The position numbers and the translations under genes were made by a program. Below are positions 1 to 6,114 of a stretch of 6,114 nucleotides of DNA, in pieces. The notes under the pieces are model-generated. The model was not told where the DNA came from. It worked only from the letters and a program-made list of their open reading frames with translations, and made no database searches. The stretch covers positions 1 through 6,114 of the forward strand of contig JAJDEL010000410.1 of the NCBI GenBank assembly GCA_029259835.1, in the 5' to 3' direction. The stretch comes from Planctomicrobium sp. (lineage in GTDB: Bacteria; Planctomycetota; Planctomycetia; Planctomycetales; Planctomycetaceae). Position 1 is the stretch's first letter, and each line of letters starts with the position of its first letter.

Positions 1-1
1 T

Positions 2-2404
2 GGAGATACACACGGCTTGCACCTGGACAACGAACGATCAATCTGGCTGTATCGTGACTGGGTGATCAAGGCGTTCAACAGTAACCAACCATATGATCAG
101 TTTACCATCGAGCAGATTGCAGGCGATCTATTGCCGAGCCCGACATTGGATCAACGAATAGCGACGGGGTTCAATCGGTGCAACGTGACGACCAGCGAAG
201 GTGGCTCGATTGATGACGAATACTACATGCGTTATGCAGTTGATCGCGTAGAAACGACGTCCACCGTCTGGTTGGGGCTGACCGCCGGTTGCGCGGCATG
301 TCATGACCACAAGTTCGATCCGCTGACACAAAAAGAATTCTATCAGCTGTTCTCGTACTACTTCAGCCTGACAGAACGAGCCATGGACGGCAATGTTTTG
401 TTACCACCACCAGTTGTCAAAGTGCCTAGTGATTCTCAGGTGCAGCAGCAGAGTCAGTACACTCAGGAACTGGCCGCTGTTGACGCACAAATTGCATCTG
501 TGCTGGAAGAGTTCAAGTACACGGACCCGAAACCGATGGAACCGTTGGGTGAATTGAGTGAAGAACAATTCGTCTGGATCGACGATGAAGCTCCAGCCGG
601 AGCGAACCTACAGGGCAACAGCCCCTGGCAGTTTGTTGAAGCTCCTGATCACCCGGTTCATAGCGGCAAGAAATCGACCGTCCGCACTGGAGAAGGCAGC
701 GCAATCACTCAGCATTTCTTTACCGGTGCCACAGACAAACTCAAAATCGGCGAGAACACGCGACTGTTTGCTTACGCATATCTCGACCCTGAGAATCCAC
801 CACAAACTTTGCAGCTTCAGTTCAATGATGGTAAGTGGGAGCATCGAGCGACATGGGGAGCAGATAAGGCATTTCTCGCTGGGCGTAACGATGCCGCAAA
901 CCGACAAAAGGGTGAATTACCAGAGACAGGAAAGTGGGTTCGACTGGAAGTAGAAGCCGAAGCCGTTGGCTTGGCTCCTGGATCAGAACTGAACGGTTGG
1001 GCCTTCACTCAGGTCGGTGGAACCGTTCACTGGGACACCGCCGGAATTGTGTCTCAATCGCTTTCAGAAGAACAAAAACGATCACTGTTCGCATGGGAAC
1101 AGTTTCGCGCGAAGATTAAGCAACCCGCGCTGCCACCCGAAATTCAAAAGTTGCTGGACATCGAAAAAGCCAAACGAACTCCCGAGCAAACCGAACAATT
1201 AACTCGCCACTACATTCAACATGTGCATCCAGATTCACGAGCAAAACTTGCCGAGCCGTTAGCACAACAGGCTAAACTAAAGACACAACTCGCCGATCTG
1301 GACAAGGCCATTCCGGCAACATTGGTCATGGAAGATCGCCCTGAACCGCGACAGGCATTTATCCTTGAGCGAGGTCAGTACACGGAAAAACGCGATGCGG
1401 TTTCGTCAGCTGTTCCTGAATGGCTGGCCCCGCCGGTCGCGGATGCTCCTTCCAATCGACTAGGACTGGCACAGTGGCTGGTGCAGCCAAGCCATCCACT
1501 CACATCACGCGTCACCGTGAATCGATACTGGCAGCAGTTCTTCGGCACCGGTCTGGTCAAGACATCAGAAGATTTTGGAGTTCAAGGCGAGCAACCATCG
1601 CATCCAGAACTGCTCGATTGGTTAGCGGTCGATTTCGTTAAATCAGGTTGGGACGTCAAGCGTTTTCTGAAACAGATCGTGATGTCGGCGACCTATCAAC
1701 AATCGTCACGTGTCACGCCTGAGAAGCTGTCTGCAGACCCAGAAAACCGACTACTAGCACGCGGTCCACGGTTTCGGTTGGATGCAGAAGTGATTCGAGA
1801 TCAAGCGCTGGCAATCAGCGGATTGTTGAACGAAACGATTGGTGGAAAGAGTGTCAAACCGTACCAGCCTGCCGGCTTATGGAGGCCTGTTGGTTTTGGT
1901 GGAAGCAACACCGCCACATTTGTTCAGGATACCGGTGACAAACTCTTCCGTCGCAGCATGTACACATTCTGGAAACGCACGGTCCCGCCACCTTCAATGG
2001 CAACTTTCGACGCTCCGAATCGTGAAACGTGTCAGGTACGAAGAGCACGTACAAACACACCGTTACAGGCGCTCGTATTGATGAACGATGTGCAATATGT
2101 CGAAGCAGCACGAAAGTTCGCTGAGCGAGTGATGACTGAAGGCGGAACAGGAATCGACGAACGAGTGATACTCGCGTTCCGCACAGTTCTGAACCGGCAA
2201 CCAAGTCCCACCGAAAGAGAATCGCTGGCGAATCTCTTCGAGGAGTACCTGAGTGCCTTTAAGAGTGATCCAGAATCTGCGACAAAACTCCTGACTGTCG
2301 GTGAATCACCTCGCAATGATCAGCTTGACTCAAACGAACTTGCCGCATGGTCAATGGTGACTCACTTACTTTTGAATTTGAGTGAAACAGTCACAAAAGG
2401 ATAA
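2..2404 (+). CDS. DUF1549 (PSCyt2) - DUF1553 (PSD1) planctomycete cytochrome c protein, 5' end missing
   Basis: This is the 3' part of a large exported c-type cytochrome-like protein; 800 codons are visible and the frame is open to the left edge. Residues are numbered from the first full codon at base 2. Residues 1 to about 130 match the end of DUF1549: DQFTIEQ (32-38), GFNRC (56-60) and a c-heme motif CAACH (97-101) followed by DHKFDP. A Gln-rich helical stretch (about 144-171) leads to a probable beta-rich insert (about 192-350). A charged helical linker with RGQY (457-460) precedes DUF1553, from about 485 to the end, with [23 protein letters not shown] (from 650) and TNTPLQAL (684-691). 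Family members are often about 1000 residues with a signal peptide and another heme domain first, so roughly 200-300 residues are probably missing. The internal TTG at 17 is not the true start, because conserved family sequence ([13 protein letters not shown]) runs through it. The DUF1501 gene follows after 84 bases. The biochemical function is unproven; a periplasmic redox role is inferred from the heme motif. Confidence 0.95.
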   Translation, partial: GDTHGLHLDNERSIWLYRDWVIKAFNSNQPYDQFTIEQIAGDLLPSPTLDQRIATGFNRCNVTTSEGGSIDDEYYMRYAVDRVETTSTVWLGLTAGCAACHDHKFDPLTQKEFYQLFSYYFSLTERAMDGNVLLPPPVVKVPSDSQVQQQSQYTQELAAVDAQIASVLEEFKYTDPKPMEPLGELSEEQFVWIDDEAPAGANLQGNSPWQFVEAPDHPVHSGKKSTVRTGEGSAITQHFFTGATDKLKIGENTRLFAYAYLDPENPPQTLQLQFNDGKWEHRATWGADKAFLAGRNDAANRQKGELPETGKWVRLEVEAEAVGLAPGSELNGWAFTQVGGTVHWDTAGIVSQSLSEEQKRSLFAWEQFRAKIKQPALPPEIQKLLDIEKAKRTPEQTEQLTRHYIQHVHPDSRAKLAEPLAQQAKLKTQLADLDKAIPATLVMEDRPEPRQAFILERGQYTEKRDAVSSAVPEWLAPPVADAPSNRLGLAQWLVQPSHPLTSRVTVNRYWQQFFGTGLVKTSEDFGVQGEQPSHPELLDWLAVDFVKSGWDVKRFLKQIVMSATYQQSSRVTPEKLSADPENRLLARGPRFRLDAEVIRDQALAISGLLNETIGGKSVKPYQPAGLWRPVGFGGSNTATFVQDTGDKLFRRSMYTFWKRTVPPPSMATFDAPNRETCQVRRARTNTPLQALVLMNDVQYVEAARKFAERVMTEGGTGIDERVILAFRTVLNRQPSPTERESLANLFEEYLSAFKSDPESATKLLTVGESPRNDQLDSNELAAWSMVTHLLLNLSETVTKG

Positions 2405-2420
2405 TTGCGGCATCTGAACT

Positions 2421-2455
2421 GGCAAGCAGCGACTTCGAAACAGCTGCGATTTGCC
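2421..2455 (+). other. Intercistronic stem-loop between the cytochrome and DUF1501 genes
   Basis: Seen directly: GGCAA (2421-2425) pairs with TTGCC (2451-2455), and GCAGC (2426-2430) pairs with GCTGC (2443-2447). This makes a 10-bp stem with a 3-base bulge (GAT, 2448-2450) and a 12-base loop. No T-run follows, so it does not look like an intrinsic terminator. It sits in the 84-base gap of a probable two-gene transcript, where such hairpins can affect mRNA processing, stability or the relative output of the two genes. That role is inference. The stem could also have arisen by chance, since folding energy was not calculated. Confidence 0.45.
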
Positions 2456-2475
2456 TGTGCCACAAACAGTTATTT

Positions 2476-2480
2476 AGAGA
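2476..2480 (+). promoter_or_regulatory. Weak ribosome binding site supporting the ATG at 2489
   Basis: A purine stretch AGAGA lies 8 bases before the ATG at 2489. It is a weak Shine-Dalgarno match. The start is fixed mainly by the protein: starting at this ATG puts the twin-arginine motif at residues 13-14, as expected for an export leader. The alternative in-frame TTG at 2405 would bury it behind 28 extra residues. Confidence 0.4.
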
Positions 2481-2488
2481 CTCTGAAA

Positions 2489-3955
2489 ATGAATCCAATT
2501 CGAGAATCTGAACTCATTGAAACCCGTCGCCATTTTTTTGGTCGCGTGTCGACCGGAATTGGTGCGGTTGCTCTCGCATCACTCGCTAACCCGGACTTGT
2601 TTGCTCAAAACTCGTCTGGATCTGAGAGCCCGACTAGTGGGCTCCCTGGACTTCCGCACTTTGCTGCAAAGGCCAAGCGAGTGATCTACTTGTTCATGTC
2701 AGGCGCTCCATCACAGTTGGATATGTGGGACTACAAGCCGAAGATGAACGACTGGTTCGATAAGGATCTGCCAGATTCTGTTCGCAACGGTCAGCGTATT
2801 ACAACGATGACATCGGGACAGAAACGTTTCCCGATTGCACCTTCGATCTTCAAATTTGGACAGCACGGTTCTAACGGAACCCATGTCAGCGAATTATTGC
2901 CATACACAGCGCAAATGGTTGATGATCTAGCGGTCATCAAGACGGTTCATACTGAAGCCATCAACCACGATCCGGCAATCACATACATTCAAACCGGTAG
3001 CCAGCTTCCAGGGCGACCGAGTACAGGCGCATGGTTCTCATATGGGTTGGGGAGCATGAACGAAAATCTGCCCGCATTTATGGTACTACATTCGACCGTC
3101 AACGGTGGCTTTGGCGGTCAAGCTCTCTATTCGCGGCTATGGGGGTCCGGTTTTCTCTCGACTCGGCACCAGGGTGTCAGTCTGCGCTCGAGCGGCGACC
3201 CGGTCTTGTATCTCTCAAACCCCGACGGTATGTCTGTTTCAATGCGTCGGAGAATGCTAGACGAACTCAGCCGATTGAATGCCGAACGTTTTAATGAAGT
3301 CGGTGATCCGGAAATTCAATCTCGAATTGCTCAGTATGAAATGGCATATCGCATGCAAACATCGGTCCCTGAGTTGACGGACGTTTCAAGTGAAACAAAA
3401 GAAACTCTTGAGATGTACGGACCGGATGTTTCAAAGCCTGGTACCTTCGCTGCGAATTGTCTGCTGGCCCGCCGCATGGCCGAACGCGGAGTACGCTTCA
3501 CCCAAGTCTTTATCCGTCAATGGGATCAGCACGGAAACCTTCCCAAGGACATTCGTCGACAGTGTGGAATCATTGACCAACCTTGTTATGCACTCGTGCA
3601 AGATTTGAAGCAGCGCGGCTTGCTGGAAGATACTCTTGTCATCTGGGGTGGAGAATTCGGTCGGACGATTTACTGCCAAGGCGGTTTGACAAAAGAAAAC
3701 TACGGTCGCGATCATCACCCTCGCTGTTACACAAAATGGATGGCCGGTGCCGGAATCAAGGGTGGGACAGTTTACGGCAAGACTGATGACTTCAGCTACA
3801 ACATTACTGAAAATCCGGTGCATATCCATGACTTGAACGCGACAATCCTGCAACAACTTGGAATCGATCACGAACGGCTAACCTATCGGCACCAAGGACG
3901 CGACTTCCGCCTGACTGACGTACACGGCAAGGTTGTGACAGGAGTTCTTTCGTAG
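2489..3955 (+). CDS. DUF1501 protein, Tat-exported, alkaline-phosphatase-superfamily-like
   Basis: A complete 488-residue protein of the DUF1501 family, which is placed in the alkaline phosphatase/sulfatase-like superfamily. The N-terminus reads TRRHFFG (12-18), followed by a hydrophobic stretch to about residue 33 and a possible cleavage site after LFA (37-39). This is a typical twin-arginine signal, so the protein should be folded in the cytoplasm and then exported. Family signatures are [11 protein letters not shown] (71-81), WDQHGN (345-350), GGEFGRT (387-393), RDHHP (407-411) and [10 protein letters not shown] (from 445). The Asp/His/Glu residues in these blocks are the likely metal ligands (inference from the superfamily). 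The sulfatase CxPxR maturation motif is not visible, so it should not be called a sulfatase, and its substrate is unknown. It follows a DUF1549/DUF1553 cytochrome on the same strand, a recurrent planctomycete pairing. There is no sign of frameshift or truncation. Confidence 0.95.
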   Translation: MNPIRESELIETRRHFFGRVSTGIGAVALASLANPDLFAQNSSGSESPTSGLPGLPHFAAKAKRVIYLFMSGAPSQLDMWDYKPKMNDWFDKDLPDSVRNGQRITTMTSGQKRFPIAPSIFKFGQHGSNGTHVSELLPYTAQMVDDLAVIKTVHTEAINHDPAITYIQTGSQLPGRPSTGAWFSYGLGSMNENLPAFMVLHSTVNGGFGGQALYSRLWGSGFLSTRHQGVSLRSSGDPVLYLSNPDGMSVSMRRRMLDELSRLNAERFNEVGDPEIQSRIAQYEMAYRMQTSVPELTDVSSETKETLEMYGPDVSKPGTFAANCLLARRMAERGVRFTQVFIRQWDQHGNLPKDIRRQCGIIDQPCYALVQDLKQRGLLEDTLVIWGGEFGRTIYCQGGLTKENYGRDHHPRCYTKWMAGAGIKGGTVYGKTDDFSYNITENPVHIHDLNATILQQLGIDHERLTYRHQGRDFRLTDVHGKVVTGVLS

Positions 3956-3956
3956 A

Positions 3957-3984
3957 CCTTGAACGGTCGCTAAATGGTTCGAGG
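3957..3984 (+). terminator. Candidate stem-loop terminator after the DUF1501 gene
   Basis: CCTTGAAC (3957-3964) pairs with GTTCGAGG (3977-3984), giving an 8-bp stem with one T-G wobble and a 12-base loop. It begins one base after the stop codon. A proper T-run is absent; the downstream bases only include GTTTCTGTT. It is well placed to end the transcript of the first two genes, but as an intrinsic terminator it is weak, and it may instead protect the 3' end of the mRNA. Confidence 0.35.
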
Positions 3985-4125
3985 GGAACGGAGTTTCTGT
4001 TGCAGGGCGCTCGTCTAGCAGAGCCCCGAATTCTTTACCGTCGCAATTCACCGCGGGATGCAAAAACCTTGAACACGTTTGAATAGAAGAATTTCAGGTC
4101 GCAACTTGCAGGGAGGATCGTTAAT

Positions 4126-4154
4126 TTGACAGTCTGTTGAAGCAGAGCGATATT
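4126..4154 (+). promoter_or_regulatory. Sigma70-like promoter candidate for the DUF1587-type cytochrome gene
   Basis: A perfect TTGACA (4126-4131) is followed, after a 17-base spacer, by GATATT (4149-4154), which matches 4 of 6 positions of TATAAT. An AT-rich stretch continues just downstream. Transcription would start near 4161 and give a leader of about 139 bases before the ATG at 4300. Spacing and position are good. Planctomycete promoters are poorly characterised, so this is a sequence match rather than a demonstrated promoter. Confidence 0.4.
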
Positions 4155-4179
4155 GATTATTATTCGCTTACTGATCATC

Positions 4180-4211
4180 CCAGAGGATTTCCGAGAAAAA
4201 GTCTCTCCTGG
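4180..4211 (+). other. Bulged hairpin in the leader of the downstream cytochrome gene
   Basis: The right arm is continuous: TCTC (4202-4205), TCCT (4206-4209) and GG (4210-4211). It pairs with GAGA (4193-4196), AGGA (4184-4187) and CC (4180-4181). The left arm carries bulges of 5 and 2 bases, and the loop is AAAAG. The total is 10 bp, but the bulges weaken it. It lies 20-50 bases after the predicted transcription start. It does not match any riboswitch I recognise. Confidence 0.2.
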
Positions 4212-4288
4212 TGAGTGATTCAGCAGTCATAGAGAAATTATTGGCGGAGAATTTTTGCATCCGCTGGCTGCATCAGACTGCATTCGAT

Positions 4289-4292
4289 AGGA
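4289..4292 (+). promoter_or_regulatory. Ribosome binding site fixing the start at 4300
   Basis: AGGA lies 7 bases before the ATG at 4300. An in-frame TAG at 4288-4290 overlaps it, so this ATG is the first possible ATG in the frame. Together these make the start well supported. Confidence 0.6.
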
Positions 4293-4299
4293 AACCCGC

Positions 4300-6114
4300 A
4301 TGCCGCCGTTAAACGTTATTTCCAGAGCGATTTTTCACAGCTCCTTTATACTGATCTCCGCTCTCCTTGTTCCTCACAACTGCCTTCTCGCAGATGATGA
4401 TCCGCCGGCAGACAATGGAGACGGGCAGATTATTGCCGAGTTGCAGATTGCTTTTTCGAAGCAAATCCAACCATTCCTGCAGAAACACTGTGTTCGCTGC
4501 CATTGCGCCGAAGAGATGATGTCTGGGATTCGTCTCGATCAACTGAACGGAACATTCAACGAGCACGACCTGCGTCTCTGGAACAGCATTCAGCGAAACG
4601 TAGCCGGGGCATCAATGCCTCCAGAGGAAGAGTCTCAACCGACTGAATCAGATCGGCTCATCTTCACAACCTGGATCGAACAGGGCCTAAAATTGGCTCG
4701 GTCTCGAAAGAAAGACAAAAACGGATCGGTTCGGCGTCTGACGGTCGCGCAGTACCGAAACACTCTTAAAGATTTACTGGGCCTGGAGGATCATCTCACA
4801 GATATCTTACCTCCTGATGCCGTTTCGAAAGAAGGATTTCTCAACAACGAACAGTCCATGCTGCTTTCTCCGATTCTTCTCGAAGCGTTCTTTGAGATTG
4901 CCGAAAAGGGGCTTGACTTGTGCATCGTTGATGAAGACTCGAAACCCATTATTCAAACGTTTCGCATGGACTTAGGGCAATCGATCAACCCAACTCCATT
5001 TCCTGAAAAGCTCATTTTAGGGGCGAACAGCCACTTGCTGAAGAATGCCGATTTTGTTGTGACTCAGCCAAGTCCAGAGAAACTCTTCGATTTCGATCCG
5101 TTTTCGATGCAGACGCAATTTCGATTCATCGAGGGATACCAAGGTAATGCGACTGTCCGGGGATGGAGAGATTACGACAGCATCTACCATGCAGTTTTCG
5201 CTTGTATGAGGGGCTCGGAAGGTTACCCCAAGGGACTTGCATACCAGACAATCCCTGAAGGATTACTCCTTCGACCGGCGATTCCAAGTGCTGAAATATT
5301 CCAAGTCGAAAGCACTTATGGACCGAAAGCGAATTTCAAGATTTCATTACGCGAGTTGCCAGACCAGGGTCGCTTTCGGATGACAGTTCACGCAGCCAGA
5401 TACGAAGATGGCTTGCTGCTGGAACAAGGAGTGAAAGCTCAACCCGAATCCAACGTAATCACCGTCACCGTCTCGAAGGATTCGCCAACAGAAACCGCTC
5501 AGCTGGAACATGCCGGCCTTTACCAGATCGACGTGTACGCCAATTTGGAAAACGAAAAAAAATCGCATCATCTCCACCTGCAATTGGGAGAACGGCACTT
5601 TTCCGGAACTCTGCATCAACCCGCCTTTTTGGTTGTACGTCTTCCCAAAGGCGCTCTACCCATCTCAACAAAATACGGAGAGAAGAACGTTTCCGACCGA
5701 ATTGTTCTTACCCTTCTCGATCCTCATTCAGAACTTGCAACACAATTCAAAACGTTTGAGCAACGCTCGCCGCGTCTTGGAGTCCATATTGGGTTGCGCC
5801 GTGATTGTGGCAGCACACTGACTCAAGTCGGAAACGCGCAGCCTGTCCAAACATCGGAGTTGCAAGCGTATCGTTTCGAAGGAGCGATTGGGAACTATCC
5901 CAGCCCTGACGTTGAAAAAGAGAACGTCAACTATCTGGCAGGTGTTCGCGAGATTGGAATTCGTAGTGAATACACAGATGGTCGAGACATGCCTCGCTTG
6001 TTGATTCGGTCGGTCGAATTTGAAGGCCCTTTGTATGAAACCTGGCCGCCTGAAACACACCGTCAGATCTTCATCGAGTCTGAAAACCAGAACCACCCTG
6101 AGACATATGCCCGT
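4300..6114 (+). CDS. PSCyt1 - DUF1587 planctomycete cytochrome c protein (DUF1592-type), 3' end missing
   Basis: The frame from this ATG stays open for 605 codons to the window edge. A signal peptide is visible: Arg9, a hydrophobic core at about 11-24, and possible cleavage after A31. The PSCyt1 heme domain follows, with CVRCH (64-68) as the covalent c-heme site and SMPPEEE (105-111), whose Met106 is the likely distal ligand. This first domain ends near WIEQGL (125-130). DUF1587 begins at [18 protein letters not shown] (145-162) and runs to about 207. Residues 215-540 form a large middle region of mixed, beta-rich character that I cannot assign. The last part, [10 protein letters not shown]...[11 protein letters not shown] (548-584), resembles the stretch just before DUF1595/DUF1592 in relatives, so those domains, plus DUF1588 and DUF1585, are expected beyond the edge. 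Oddly, Cys69 directly follows the heme His. Relatives are often next to a DUF1552 gene. Exported redox role inferred; substrate unknown. Confidence 0.93.
   Translation, partial: MPPLNVISRAIFHSSFILISALLVPHNCLLADDDPPADNGDGQIIAELQIAFSKQIQPFLQKHCVRCHCAEEMMSGIRLDQLNGTFNEHDLRLWNSIQRNVAGASMPPEEESQPTESDRLIFTTWIEQGLKLARSRKKDKNGSVRRLTVAQYRNTLKDLLGLEDHLTDILPPDAVSKEGFLNNEQSMLLSPILLEAFFEIAEKGLDLCIVDEDSKPIIQTFRMDLGQSINPTPFPEKLILGANSHLLKNADFVVTQPSPEKLFDFDPFSMQTQFRFIEGYQGNATVRGWRDYDSIYHAVFACMRGSEGYPKGLAYQTIPEGLLLRPAIPSAEIFQVESTYGPKANFKISLRELPDQGRFRMTVHAARYEDGLLLEQGVKAQPESNVITVTVSKDSPTETAQLEHAGLYQIDVYANLENEKKSHHLHLQLGERHFSGTLHQPAFLVVRLPKGALPISTKYGEKNVSDRIVLTLLDPHSELATQFKTFEQRSPRLGVHIGLRRDCGSTLTQVGNAQPVQTSELQAYRFEGAIGNYPSPDVEKENVNYLAGVREIGIRSEYTDGRDMPRLLIRSVEFEGPLYETWPPETHRQIFIESENQNHPETYAR

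Larger units (their letters stand above)
3956..4299. other. 344-base intergenic region, no gene recognised
   Basis: This is the only long stretch without a gene. No open frame in it resembles a known protein; the + strand frames reach only a few tens of codons and lack convincing starts. No tRNA-like or other familiar RNA fold was recognised. It contains the stem-loop after the DUF1501 stop, a sigma70-like promoter candidate at 4126-4154, a bulged hairpin at 4180-4211, and the ribosome binding site of the next gene. It is therefore best read as the boundary between two transcription units. Confidence 0.7.

Noticed and set aside
17..2404. Taking the TTG at 17 as the start of the first gene.
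   Set aside because: The residues before it (GDTHG) belong to the conserved DUF1549 sequence, so the gene begins outside the window.
2405..2488. The DUF1501 frame is open back to a TTG at 2405, directly after the upstream stop, with AGGA 3 bases before it.
   Set aside because: It would place 28 unlike residues before the twin-arginine leader, and the AGGA spacing is too short. The ATG at 2489 gives the normal leader position. The possibility is not fully excluded.
3431..3871. A 146-codon open frame on the minus strand.
   Set aside because: It lies wholly antisense to the clearly coding DUF1501 gene, resembles no family I know, and has no context of its own; it is a shadow of the + strand gene.
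4005..4026. A second short hairpin: GGG (4005-4007) and CTC (4010-4012) with GAGCCC (4021-4026).
   Set aside because: Only 6 bp interrupted by a 2-base bulge, with no T-run; it could easily be chance.
3878..4063. A 61-codon minus strand frame reaching from the DUF1501 3' end into the intergenic region.
   Set aside because: Two thirds of its length is not independent of the DUF1501 coding strand or lies in its 3' flank; no ribosome binding site or recognisable protein is seen.
3956..4074. Direct repeat ACCTTGAAC at 3956-3964 and 4066-4074.
   Set aside because: Nine bases, two copies and no mobile-element structure between them; the first copy is explained as a stem arm.
4111..4117. A strong Shine-Dalgarno-like GGGAGGA in the intergenic region.
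   Set aside because: The only nearby start, TTG at 4126, meets a stop after four codons, so there is no gene for it to serve.
5510..5821. A 103-codon + strand frame overlapping the third gene in another frame, raising the question of a frameshift.
   Set aside because: The main frame from 4300 stays open across this stretch and keeps family-like sequence on both sides, so there is no need for a frameshift or a second gene.
5728..6096. A 122-codon open frame on the minus strand.
   Set aside because: It is antisense to the continuous 605-codon cytochrome frame that carries family-typical sequence there; treated as a shadow.

Overview
The window looks like chromosomal DNA from a member of the Planctomycetota. 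The evidence is the gene content: three large proteins of the 'Planctomycete cytochrome c / DUF15xx' type lie in a row on the + strand. Paralogues of these families are numerous in Planctomycetota (Rhodopirellula, Gimesia, Rubinisphaera and relatives) and uncommon elsewhere. GC content looks close to half by eye, but I did not count it. The genus cannot be fixed from the sequence alone.

Layout. (1) Bases 2-2404 hold the 3' part of a DUF1549 (PSCyt2) - DUF1553 (PSD1) protein with a c-heme CxxCH motif and an inserted region that may be LamG-like. Its beginning lies outside the window. (2) Bases 2405-2488 are an 84-base gap containing a 10-bp bulged stem-loop. (3) Bases 2489-3955 hold a complete DUF1501 protein with a twin-arginine (Tat) type leader and an alkaline-phosphatase-superfamily style metal-site signature. 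(4) Bases 3956-4299 are a 344-base non-coding gap. It holds a stem-loop directly after the DUF1501 stop and, further on, a good sigma70-like promoter candidate followed by a leader of about 139 bases. (5) Bases 4300-6114 hold the 5' part of a second kind of planctomycete cytochrome: signal peptide, PSCyt1 heme domain, DUF1587, then a large uncharacterised middle region. This gene has no stop inside the window and continues past its end.

How the genes may work together. The first two genes form the DUF1549/DUF1553 + DUF1501 pair that is found again and again in planctomycetes, and are probably co-transcribed. The third gene belongs to the other recurring type (DUF1587/1592/1588/1585), usually paired with a DUF1552 protein, and seems to start its own transcript. 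All three products carry, or by family should carry, export signals, so they should act outside the cytoplasm. A role coupling redox chemistry to breakdown of complex organic matter is often suggested for such genes, but no function is shown here. I saw no RNA gene, mobile element, CRISPR array or defence system. The less ordinary points are the side-by-side placement of the two cytochrome types, the intercistronic stem-loop, the accessory domains inside both cytochromes, and an unusual CxxCHC heme motif.
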